Origin: Saccharothrix saharensis
Lineage (GTDB): Bacteria; Actinomycetota; Actinomycetes; Mycobacteriales; Pseudonocardiaceae
Direction of reading: 5' to 3'
NCBI RefSeq assembly: GCF_006716745.1
Contig: NZ_VFPP01000001.1
Span: forward strand, 8,815,386 to 8,879,385
DNA: 64,000 nucleotides
The position numbers and the translations under genes were made by a program. The notes beneath the pieces were generated by a model. That model was not told the DNA's origin. It saw nothing but the letters and a program-made list of their open reading frames with translations, and searched no databases. Position 1 is the stretch's first letter, and every line of letters begins with the position of its first letter. Positions 8,055 through 15,407 of the stretch are shown piece after piece.

Positions 8055-9497
8055 TCAGCTGGAAGCGCAGGTCAGGTCCGGTGCCGGGACGCCGGGGCCG
8101 TTGGCGGTGAAGCCGAACGTGGTGGAGTCGTCCACCGGCAGCTTGCCGTTGTGCGACAGGTTCCTGACCGTCACCGAGTCGTCCCCCATGTCCACCGTGC
8201 CGTTCCACAGGTTGCTGATCGAGTGGCCCTCGGGGCGGGGCCACGTGACGGTCCAGCCGCCGAGCGGGCCCGCGCTGGTGTTGCGCACGGTCACGTGGGC
8301 CTGGTAGCCGCCCGGCCAGGAGTTCGTGATGGCGAAGCGGGCGGTGCAGCCCGGTGGCGGTGCGGCGGCGGGGTTGGTGGTGGTCGTGGCGCGTGTCGTC
8401 GTCGTGGTCGCGGTAGTACCTGCGGTGGTGCCCGCGGTGGTGTCCGTCGTCGAGGAAGGCGTCTCCGCGCTGCTCGGGCTCGGGTCGGCGGCGCTGGTGG
8501 TGGTCGGCGTGGGCGCGGGCTCGGCGGTGCCGGCCGGGTCCTGGCGGGCGAGCGAGTTGCCGATCACGATCCCGGTCGCGACCAGGACCACGGCCCCGGC
8601 GATCAGGGCCATCCGGCGCCACGGCACGCGGCGGTGCGCGGGCAGCGGTCGGGTGTCGCCGTTCTGCGGCGGTGGGGGCGTGCCCGGCAGCGGCCGGCCC
8701 TCCACCACCGCGCCGAGCAGGGCGTGCAGCTCCGCCATCGTCGGCCGTTCGGCCGGGTCGCGCCGCAGCACGAGCTCCAGCACGTCGCCCAGCGGCCCGG
8801 AGAACCGCATCGGCTCCACGTCGCCGTCGGCCACGCGGCGCAGCAGCGCGTACGGGTTGTCGGTCGTGCCGAACGGCGGGTGGCCCTCCAGCGCCGCGTA
8901 CAGCGTCGCACCCAGCGAGTAGACGTCGGAGGCGAACACGGCGTCCTGGCCGGCGGCCACCTCGGGCGCGAGGAACGCGGGCGTGCCGACCACGATCCGG
9001 GCGTCGGTCACGGTGTTCTCGCCGATGGCGCGCGCGATGCCGAAGTCGGCGATCTTCGCGGTGCCGTCCTCCGCCAGCAGGATATTGAACGTCGTCACGT
9101 CCCGGTGCACGATCCCGTCGGCGTGGGCGGCGGCGAGCGCGGACGCGACCTGCCAGCCGACGCCCGCCACCAGCGCCTCCGGCAGCGGCCCGCGTTCGTC
9201 GACCAGCTCGGCCAGCGTCTTCGACGGCAGGTACTCCATCACCAGGCACGGCTTGCCGCCGTGCTCGATGACGTCGTGCACGGTGACGGCGTGGGGGTGC
9301 CGCAGGCGGGCGGCGACCCGCCCTTCCCGCACGATCCGCTCCACCGCGCTCGGCGAATCGGTCGCGGTGAGCAGCTTGACCGCCACGGATCGTCCCAGGC
9401 GCTCGTCCCGCGCCCGCCAGACGACCCCGGCCGCACCGCGCCCGACCAACTCCACCAGCCGATACCGCCCGGCGATGACCTCGTCCCGTTCCGACAC
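8055..9497 (-). CDS. transmembrane Ser/Thr protein kinase with extracellular CBM2 domain
   Basis: A 480-residue receptor-like kinase. The kinase domain (about 10-270) has the Gly loop GRGAAGVVW, the AVKLL lysine, HRD, DFGIAR and the APEV segment. The catalytic loop reads HRDVTTFN, so the usual Lys two residues after HRD is Thr. A basic juxtamembrane stretch is followed by one membrane helix (about 295-316), then a Thr/Ser/Ala/Pro-rich spacer (about 325-385). The C-terminal ~95 residues resemble a family 2 carbohydrate-binding module (AITNSWPGGYQAHVTVRN, GGWTVTWPRP, LWNG) bounded by two Cys, as in cellulose/chitin-binding CBM2. Inference: it senses a polysaccharide, or anchors to one, outside the cell. 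No partner gene is adjacent. Confidence 0.85.
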   Translation of the reverse strand: MSERDEVIAGRYRLVELVGRGAAGVVWRARDERLGRSVAVKLLTATDSPSAVERIVREGRVAARLRHPHAVTVHDVIEHGGKPCLVMEYLPSKTLAELVDERGPLPEALVAGVGWQVASALAAAHADGIVHRDVTTFNILLAEDGTAKIADFGIARAIGENTVTDARIVVGTPAFLAPEVAAGQDAVFASDVYSLGATLYAALEGHPPFGTTDNPYALLRRVADGDVEPMRFSGPLGDVLELVLRRDPAERPTMAELHALLGAVVEGRPLPGTPPPPQNGDTRPLPAHRRVPWRRMALIAGAVVLVATGIVIGNSLARQDPAGTAEPAPTPTTTSAADPSPSSAETPSSTTDTTAGTTAGTTATTTTTRATTTTNPAAAPPPGCTARFAITNSWPGGYQAHVTVRNTSAGPLGGWTVTWPRPEGHSISNLWNGTVDMGDDSVTVRNLSHNGKLPVDDSTTFGFTANGPGVPAPDLTCASS

Positions 9498-9579
9498 AGC
9501 CAGAAGCTACTTGGCCGGCCGGCCACCCGGCCACCTCCGGTCTGCGGGCGTCGGCGTGTCGACGCCATCCGGGACGCGC

Positions 9580-10347
9580 TCACCCGGTCGGTGCCACCGC
9601 GCGGTCGAGGTGGGCGATGACCTCGGGGACGTCCTGGCTCTCGGTGCGCCGGATCAGCTCCAACGCCGGCCGCAGGAGGCCGCCGGGTCGGGCGATCAGG
9701 CGGGCGAGCACGGCGGCGCGGACGTCGAGCAGGTCGATGGTCGCCTCCTGGGCGGCGGTGTCCTGGCCGGCGAGCACCAGGGCGTTGTGCCAGGCCTCCT
9801 CGCGGGACCGGCGGATGCCGAAGTCGAGCACGTGCTCGTCGCCGCGCCCACCCAGCTCGTCCAGCAGGCCGAGGTACGGCGACACCGCACCCACCGAGCG
9901 CTGCACCGCCAGCACGACCCGCGCCAGGATGTCGTTGATCAGCAGGAAGTCGCGCCGCAGCCCGTGGACGGCGGCGCCGGGGGCGGTCCGCGCGGCGGCC
10001 ACGGCGAGGTCCAGGTTGATGTGCGCGCTCACGCCCAGGACCAGGTGCTGGACGATGACGGTCTCCGGGTCGTCCAGCCGGCCGAACGCCTCGCGCCAGC
10101 ACCGTGGACCGCCGCGGTCGCGCCGCCAGGCGTCGTGCGCGTCGAAGTACCGGTTGCCGAACAGCGTGTCGAACCGGTCCATCCGCGGGCCGTCGTCGAA
10201 CAGCCCGGCGTGGATCGCCGCACGGACCTCCACGGTCACCTGCCGGTACAGCGCCGCGAAGTAGCCGACCCGATCGCCGTCCCGCCGGGCGTCCCGCACG
10301 ATCGCGGCCAGCCCGTCCACCACGTCGTCGATGTTGTCCGCCGCCAT
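9580..10347 (-). CDS. DUF5995-family protein
   Basis: A 255-residue soluble, mostly helical protein. The pattern DRVGYFAALYRQVTVEVRAA, then FDDGPRMDRFDTLFGNRYFDA and VIVQHLVLGVSAHINLDLAVA, matches what I recall of the DUF5995 family, common in actinomycetes and of unknown function. The HLVLGVSAHINLDL segment and the DFLLINDIL segment give several conserved His, Asn and Asp residues that could bind a metal, which is speculative. It lies 122 bp downstream of the five-gene maturase operon on the same strand and could be its last gene or an independent unit. Start ATG 10347 follows a CGGGAGTCGGGT purine run. Confidence 0.65.
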   Translation of the reverse strand: MAADNIDDVVDGLAAIVRDARRDGDRVGYFAALYRQVTVEVRAAIHAGLFDDGPRMDRFDTLFGNRYFDAHDAWRRDRGGPRCWREAFGRLDDPETVIVQHLVLGVSAHINLDLAVAAARTAPGAAVHGLRRDFLLINDILARVVLAVQRSVGAVSPYLGLLDELGGRGDEHVLDFGIRRSREEAWHNALVLAGQDTAAQEATIDLLDVRAAVLARLIARPGGLLRPALELIRRTESQDVPEVIAHLDRAVAPTG

Positions 10348-10469
10348 ACCCGACTCCCGGTGCGGTGCGACACTCCGTGGCCACGGTACCGAGCGTGCGC
10401 CCGCACGGGTCCGCAAGACTGCGCCGTCGGCCGGGGTGCTGCCGGGTGGGTGACCGGCCGACCCGCGGG

Positions 10470-11828
10470 TCACGCCGTGACCAGGAGCCCCTGCTCGAAC
10501 AGCCACCTCGCGGTCTCCTCGGCTTGTCGGGCGGGCAGGTGGGCGGACCACGCGCGGAGCAGGTCGGCGAGGGAACGGGCGGGCTCGAGGTAGTCCAGCA
10601 GCGGGGCCAGTTCGGTGTCCGCGACGTGGGCGACCGGCGCCGGCAGCGAGGGGTGGGTGAGCGCCCGGCGCAGGGTGACGACGTCCCCGACCGGGCACGG
10701 GGTCGGCACCACGGCGGCGTCGGCGGACAGGCGCACGGGGCGGTGCAGGTCGGCCGGGGTCAGCGGTCGGGGCGCGCGGGTGTCGGGCGGCCGGGTGCCG
10801 GGCGGCGGGGCGGCTCGGCGGCGCCAGAACGGCTGGTCCCGGTAGGGCTGGTGGCGGTCGTAGTGGGCGGCGGTCCAGGTCGTGTGGCGGGCGACGGTCC
10901 GGTCCCGGCTGTCGCGGTAGAAGGCGAGGGCGGCGTCGCGGTCGCCGTCCGACAGGAGGGTGTGGACGGTGACCGCGGCGGCCATGGCGCTGTGCAGCGC
11001 GCTGTCCACGCCGGACGACGTCAACGGGTCGAGCGTGAACGCGGCTTCGCCGACCTTGACGCAGTCGTCGGTGACGGGGGCGTCGTCGCGGTAGGCGGTG
11101 GCGTCGCACACCGCCACGTCGAGCACGCGCGGGCGGTCGGCGAACAGGCCCGCGGTGTCGAGCAGGTGGTGGTAGAGCCTGGCCACGTCGAACGCGTGCC
11201 GGCGCAGCAGGTCCGGGTCGACGAACGCCATCGCGCGGAACGTGCCGTCGGGCAGGGGCGCGCCCCAGCACCAGGCCTGAGGTCCCGTGCCGATCCGGGT
11301 CGGACCCGCGCCCGGCCAGGCGGTGTGCAGGGCGAGCGTCCGGGGGCCGGTGGCCGTGGTCGTGCCGCCGCAGACGCGGTGGCGACCGCTGGCGTCCACC
11401 AGGAACCTCGCCCGCAGCACGTCGTGGCGCAGGGGCACCTCCCAGCCGCCCGGGCCGCGGCGGGGTCGTCCGGCGCGGGCGGGTTGGCGGACCGGCACGC
11501 CGGCGGCCCGTGCGGCGGCGAGCAGGGCGTGGTCGAAGTGCCCCCGGTCGACGGTGACCGCACGCGGGTCGGGTGGCTCCTCGTGGGTGGTCCTGTCCTC
11601 CCAGCGGACGAGGACGCCTCGGGACGGCAGGGAACCGTCCAGGGCGTGCGCGAGCCCGAGGACGTCGAGCAGCGGCCGGACACCCGGCGACAACGCCTCG
11701 CCCACGTGCGGCCGGGGGAACGGGCGGCGTTCCAGCAGCACGACCCGGTGGCCGAGCCGGGCCAGGCGCAGCGCGCACACCGAACCGGCCGGGCCGCCCC
11801 CGAGCACGCAGACGTCCCAGGTCGTCAT
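10470..11828 (-). CDS. FAD-dependent oxidoreductase (halogenase/LodB-like monooxygenase)
   Basis: A 452-residue flavoprotein. The N-terminal Rossmann motif VLGGGPAGSVCALRLARLGH binds FAD. RPHVGEALSPGV is typical of the tryptophan-halogenase, geranylgeranyl-reductase and LodB superfamily. VGEAAFTLDPLTSSGVDSAL is the second FAD motif (the GD/GEA..DP..GxG type). The extra ~100 C-terminal residues, with a VGDVVTLRRALTHP strand, are unlike true halogenases, and no WxWxIP motif is visible. Its start overlaps the stop of the radical SAM gene (ATGA). In LodAB and QHNDH systems a flavoprotein (LodB, QhpG) oxygenates the tryptophan that becomes CTQ. By context this is the candidate for that role. Confidence 0.75.
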   Translation of the reverse strand: MTTWDVCVLGGGPAGSVCALRLARLGHRVVLLERRPFPRPHVGEALSPGVRPLLDVLGLAHALDGSLPSRGVLVRWEDRTTHEEPPDPRAVTVDRGHFDHALLAAARAAGVPVRQPARAGRPRRGPGGWEVPLRHDVLRARFLVDASGRHRVCGGTTTATGPRTLALHTAWPGAGPTRIGTGPQAWCWGAPLPDGTFRAMAFVDPDLLRRHAFDVARLYHHLLDTAGLFADRPRVLDVAVCDATAYRDDAPVTDDCVKVGEAAFTLDPLTSSGVDSALHSAMAAAVTVHTLLSDGDRDAALAFYRDSRDRTVARHTTWTAAHYDRHQPYRDQPFWRRRAAPPPGTRPPDTRAPRPLTPADLHRPVRLSADAAVVPTPCPVGDVVTLRRALTHPSLPAPVAHVADTELAPLLDYLEPARSLADLLRAWSAHLPARQAEETARWLFEQGLLVTA

Positions 11829-13156
11829 CCGGCGAAGTAGTCGGGGCGCGCCGCGAGCAGGCGGCTGTAGACCGACAGGCAGTGGTGCAGCCAACCGCGG
11901 ATGTAGTCGCACGCGGGCCGACCGCGGCGGATCACCTCGTGGTGGCAGCCGCCGCCGCACAGGTACCGGGCCCAGCAGCCGGAGCACGGCTCCTGCCGGT
12001 GCACGTGGCGGTCGGTCAGCCAGCGGGCGCGCTTGGCGTCGTCCGGGCCGGTGGCCAGGTCGCCCATCGCGCCGTCGTCGTCGCCGACGAACCGGTGGCA
12101 CGCCGACAGGTCACCGTCGGCCGAGACGCCCAGGTAGCCCGCGCCCGCCCCGCACGGGTACGGCCGGTGCGTGCCGCGGTGGATCTCGCGCAGCGCGGTG
12201 ACCAGGTTGGTGAACGGGTAGCGCCGACCGGCCAGGGCGCGGCGGAGGAACTCCTCGCCGCACGCGGTCATCTGCTCCAGCATCTCCGCCAGTTCCGGCA
12301 GCTCCATCTCGCCCTGCCCGGTGGGCGAGCTGAGCATGGGGGAGAAGCCGACGCCGTGGAACCCGGCGGCGGTGAACTCGTCCAGCGTGCGCGGCAGGTC
12401 CAGGTTGAGCGGGGTGACCGTGACGCGGGCGGAGACCTGCATCCGGCGCTGCACCGCCAGCAGGGGCGCGACCCGGTCCATGACGCGCCGGTAGCTGCCG
12501 CGGCCGTCGCGGTGCGGGCGCAGCAGGTCGTGCCGCGCGCCGACGCCGTCCAGGCTGACCGTGACCGCGAAGCCGTGCGCCTCGAAGAACTCGCCGTCCT
12601 CCGGGGTGAGCAGGGTGCCGTTGGTGGTGATGGAGAACGTGACCGGGATGCCGGTCCGCCGCGACACCGTGACGGCGTAGTCGGTCGCGGCGCGCACCAC
12701 CGGCCGGTTGATCAGCGGCTCGCCGCCGAGGAACGCGAGGTTGACCCGTTCGCCGGGGGCCGCGTCCCGGAACAGGGTGTCCACGGCGGCGAACGCGGTC
12801 GCCTCCGGCATGTTCTTGGCGGGCCCGCCGAAGTCGCCCTGCCGGGCGTAGCAGTACGTGCAGCCCAGGTTGCACTTCTGCGCCACGGCCAGCGACAGCG
12901 CCCGCACCGGCGGCGGGGCGGGCGCGAGGTCGTCGACCTGCCGCGGCGCGTCCAGGCCGAGGTCGGCGAGCAGCACGTCCACCGCCCGCGGGTCGGGGTC
13001 GCGGCGGGCGGCGTCGATCCGGTCGTAGAGGGCCTGCCCGACGCCGAACAGTCGGCTGCCGTCGGCGAGCAGCACGCGCGGCCCGGCATCGGTGTCGAGC
13101 AGGTGCACGTCCGGGTGGACGGGGGTGGACGCCTCGAACAGCCCGCTCGCGGTCAT
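11825..13156 (-). CDS. radical SAM/SPASM maturase
   Basis: A 443-residue radical SAM protein. The cluster motif is C95-x3-C99-x2-C102 (KCNLGCTYCYA). The partial TIM barrel has LGGEPL and SITTNGTLL. The C-terminal SPASM domain has CGAGAGYLGVSADGDLSAC, CSGCWARYLCGGGC (C-x2-C-x5-C-x3-C) and further Cys, enough for two auxiliary 4Fe-4S clusters. The first ~60 residues (VHLLDTDAGPRVLLADG, then FGVGQALYDRIDAA) look like a small peptide-binding domain. SPASM enzymes modify peptides or proteins, for example QhpD, which makes thioether cross-links in the CTQ subunit of amine dehydrogenase. ATGA overlaps on both sides tie it to the LodA-C-like gene upstream and the flavoprotein downstream. Confidence 0.85.
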   Translation of the reverse strand: MTASGLFEASTPVHPDVHLLDTDAGPRVLLADGSRLFGVGQALYDRIDAARRDPDPRAVDVLLADLGLDAPRQVDDLAPAPPPVRALSLAVAQKCNLGCTYCYARQGDFGGPAKNMPEATAFAAVDTLFRDAAPGERVNLAFLGGEPLINRPVVRAATDYAVTVSRRTGIPVTFSITTNGTLLTPEDGEFFEAHGFAVTVSLDGVGARHDLLRPHRDGRGSYRRVMDRVAPLLAVQRRMQVSARVTVTPLNLDLPRTLDEFTAAGFHGVGFSPMLSSPTGQGEMELPELAEMLEQMTACGEEFLRRALAGRRYPFTNLVTALREIHRGTHRPYPCGAGAGYLGVSADGDLSACHRFVGDDDGAMGDLATGPDDAKRARWLTDRHVHRQEPCSGCWARYLCGGGCHHEVIRRGRPACDYIRGWLHHCLSVYSRLLAARPDYFAG

Positions 13157-14019
13157 CGGCCGTCCGCCTCGGGGTCGAGGTGCTCGGGCGCGTCGTCGCC
13201 GCCGACGATGAACCGCAGCCTGCCCTGCCAGTCCTGGAAGAGGTCGTCGTAGCTGACCAGCCGGGAGTCGAAGCGGTTGTCCAGCACGTACACCCGCGGC
13301 TCGCGGTCCTTGGCGAACCAGTGGTTGCCGGTGGTGGTGCCCGCGGCGGTGTCCTCGACGTTGACGTAATCCGGCCGGCTCGCGGCCCAGTAGTAGCAGG
13401 CGCACTCGCGGTAGTCGTTCTGCCAGGGCGAGCACAGGCCGCGGGTCAGGTCGCCCGGCCCGGCCATCTCCTCGGCGATCACGGCGAGCGGGTCGCCGGT
13501 TTCCGCGCTCGTCGCGAACAGCGGCCGGACCTCCAGCTCCACCACCTCGAACCCCGGGTCGGGCAGCTTCGCGGGCTTGCCGACCGGGTTGGGCGCGGGG
13601 CCGCTGGTGAACAGGCACGGCACGGCCTGGCCCACGTGCCGGGCCAGCACGTCGGCCAGCGAGTTGGACCACTCGAGCATGGTCACGCCGTCCGGGTTGG
13701 TCGGCGTGGTCAGCGGCCCGGACCCGGCGCCGGGTCGGGTCGGGCCGACCAGGCCGCCGATGACGTCGTGGTCGGCGACGGTCAGCAGGCGACGGCCGAC
13801 GAGCCGTTCGTGCCCGGCGTCGGCGCTGACGACGTAGTTGTCGGCCTCGTGCAGCTCGATGCCGACGAGCAGCCGACGCCAGATGTTGCGGATGTCGAAC
13901 TCCAGGCCGGGGTAGGCGTTGGAGATGGCCGACTCCGGCAGCGTGCTCGGCGGGTTGCCCGCGGCGCTGTAGTGCAGCTGCGCGGTGAGGTTCATCGGGT
14001 CGATCCGCTCGTCGCTCAT
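13153..14019 (-). CDS. LodA C-terminal-domain-like protein, candidate CTQ subunit
   Basis: A 288-residue protein resembling the catalytic C-terminal part of LodA/GoxA quinone oxidases: PGLEFDIRNIWRR with HEADNYVV near the start, and a late motif GDLTRGLCSPWQNDYREC followed by ACYYWAASRPDYVNV. In LodA the cofactor cysteine tryptophylquinone forms from Cys516 and Trp581. Here C135 and W199 (of SPWQ) are 64 residues apart, close to that spacing, and C196, C206, C208 and W211 are also nearby. Which residues correspond is not settled without alignment. It starts in an ATGA overlap with the LodA-N-like gene, preceded by GAGGTG. The following overlap leads into the radical SAM gene. Assignment is by motif memory and context. 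Confidence 0.65.
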   Translation of the reverse strand: MSDERIDPMNLTAQLHYSAAGNPPSTLPESAISNAYPGLEFDIRNIWRRLLVGIELHEADNYVVSADAGHERLVGRRLLTVADHDVIGGLVGPTRPGAGSGPLTTPTNPDGVTMLEWSNSLADVLARHVGQAVPCLFTSGPAPNPVGKPAKLPDPGFEVVELEVRPLFATSAETGDPLAVIAEEMAGPGDLTRGLCSPWQNDYRECACYYWAASRPDYVNVEDTAAGTTTGNHWFAKDREPRVYVLDNRFDSRLVSYDDLFQDWQGRLRFIVGGDDAPEHLDPEADGR

Positions 14020-15407
14020 CGCGGCACCTCGGGCTCGTCGGTGTCCTGCCGGAAGATCGCCTGCCGGGCCGCCAGGCGCACGAGGTCCACCTGGCGGCGG
14101 GTCAGGGCCAGCGACCGGCCGTCCGCGCCGCGCATCAGCGCCGGCATCTTGCGCCTGCCCTTGGCGGTGAGGTCGCCCACCTCGTCGTGGTCGCGCAGCA
14201 CGTCGGCGAACCACGGCGCGGTGCCGCTGCGGAGGGCGGCGAGCACGTTCTGGTGCAGGGCGAGGACGGCGGCGGCGTCGACCAGGGACGGCGCCATGAT
14301 CGGCTCGAACAGCCGCCCGGTGTCGGCCGTGTCCTGCCGCACCATCGTGCTGGCCGCGTCGACCCGCCCGTCCACCGTGTTGCCGTTCATCACCTCGGTG
14401 TTCATCAGCCGCACCGTCTCCGTGGCCCGGCGCAGCACCTCCTCGGCCACGTCCCGGGCCTGCTCCAGGGTGTCGTCGGCGGCGACCCCGGGCCCGAGCA
14501 GCGCCTGGTCCAGCTCGTCGGCGACGGTCCGGATCGGGATGGAGTCCGGCGCGTAGGCGGGCGGGCCCGCGCCGATGCGGCCGAACGCGGTCAGCTCCCG
14601 GCCCGAGACCTCGACCTTGACGTGCACCAGGCCGTCGCACTCGTCGTCGAGGTAGCCGCGGCTGACCCAGGTGTCGTCGGGCCCGTCGTCGCCGGCGTAG
14701 ATCTGGGCCGGGATGGTCAGCCGCGGGTCTCCCGCCTGGTCCGCGTGACCGCGCCACGTGCCCTTGGTGGCGTCGTAGAGGAAGTCGACCACGTTCGGGT
14801 CCGGGTCGGTCGGGTGGTCGGTGTACGCCGACCCGTAGACGTGGCCGCCGGCGGGGGTGAACCGCAGGCGGATGCCGGGGAACTCCGGTGTGGGCTTGAC
14901 GTAGCGCGCGTGGCCCAGCGGCAGGAACCGGTCCTCCAGGAAGTTGGCGCACCGACCGGCCAGCTCGTGCGCGTCGTGGTCGCTGAACCACCCGGTGTCG
15001 GCGTCGATCCTGTCGTTGTCGTCGTAGGTGCGGCGTTGGACCTTGTGGTTGCCGACCCGCACCCGCCACCGCACGTCGTCCGGGGTCAGGCTGTTGAGCC
15101 GCAGCAGTTCGAGGGTGAGCGGTTGCAGCACGTCGTCGTCGGTCAGCGCCCAGACCTCCAGGAACGGCGCGACGGGGCGGACCTTGCCCTGCCCGTCGGT
15201 GAACCGCAGCTCCTCGGGGGTGTCGGCGCGGGTGATCGCGCCGGAGCCGGGGTCGACGCGGAACGTCGGCGCGGGCCGGAGCTGCCGCGGCGCCAGCGGG
15301 TGGTCCGGGTCGACCTCGACGGTGTAGTTGTCCATCGGTTCGGCGGCCGCGCCGAGCCGCCCCACGGCCAGCGGGGGCAGGACGCGCAGTTCCCGGATCG
15401 CGGTCAT
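14016..15407 (-). CDS. LodA N-terminal-domain-like protein
   Basis: A 463-residue protein resembling the N-terminal domain of LodA/GoxA family oxidases, recognised mainly by LRVLPPLAVGRLGAAAEPMD at the start (the counterpart of the IHPxIGIARVGNS opening in LodA), the early TVEVDPDHPLAPRQLRPAPT region and LRFTPAGGHVYGS later. Its final ~130 residues are helical, with RATETVRLMNTEVMNGNTVD. Together with the next gene it adds to ~750 residues, close to a full-length LodA, so the enzyme appears to be encoded in two parts. ATG 15407 is used because it forms the ATGA overlap with the upstream stop. A start three codons earlier (15416) is possible. Confidence 0.6.
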   Translation of the reverse strand: MTAIRELRVLPPLAVGRLGAAAEPMDNYTVEVDPDHPLAPRQLRPAPTFRVDPGSGAITRADTPEELRFTDGQGKVRPVAPFLEVWALTDDDVLQPLTLELLRLNSLTPDDVRWRVRVGNHKVQRRTYDDNDRIDADTGWFSDHDAHELAGRCANFLEDRFLPLGHARYVKPTPEFPGIRLRFTPAGGHVYGSAYTDHPTDPDPNVVDFLYDATKGTWRGHADQAGDPRLTIPAQIYAGDDGPDDTWVSRGYLDDECDGLVHVKVEVSGRELTAFGRIGAGPPAYAPDSIPIRTVADELDQALLGPGVAADDTLEQARDVAEEVLRRATETVRLMNTEVMNGNTVDGRVDAASTMVRQDTADTGRLFEPIMAPSLVDAAAVLALHQNVLAALRSGTAPWFADVLRDHDEVGDLTAKGRRKMPALMRGADGRSLALTRRQVDLVRLAARQAIFRQDTDEPEVPR

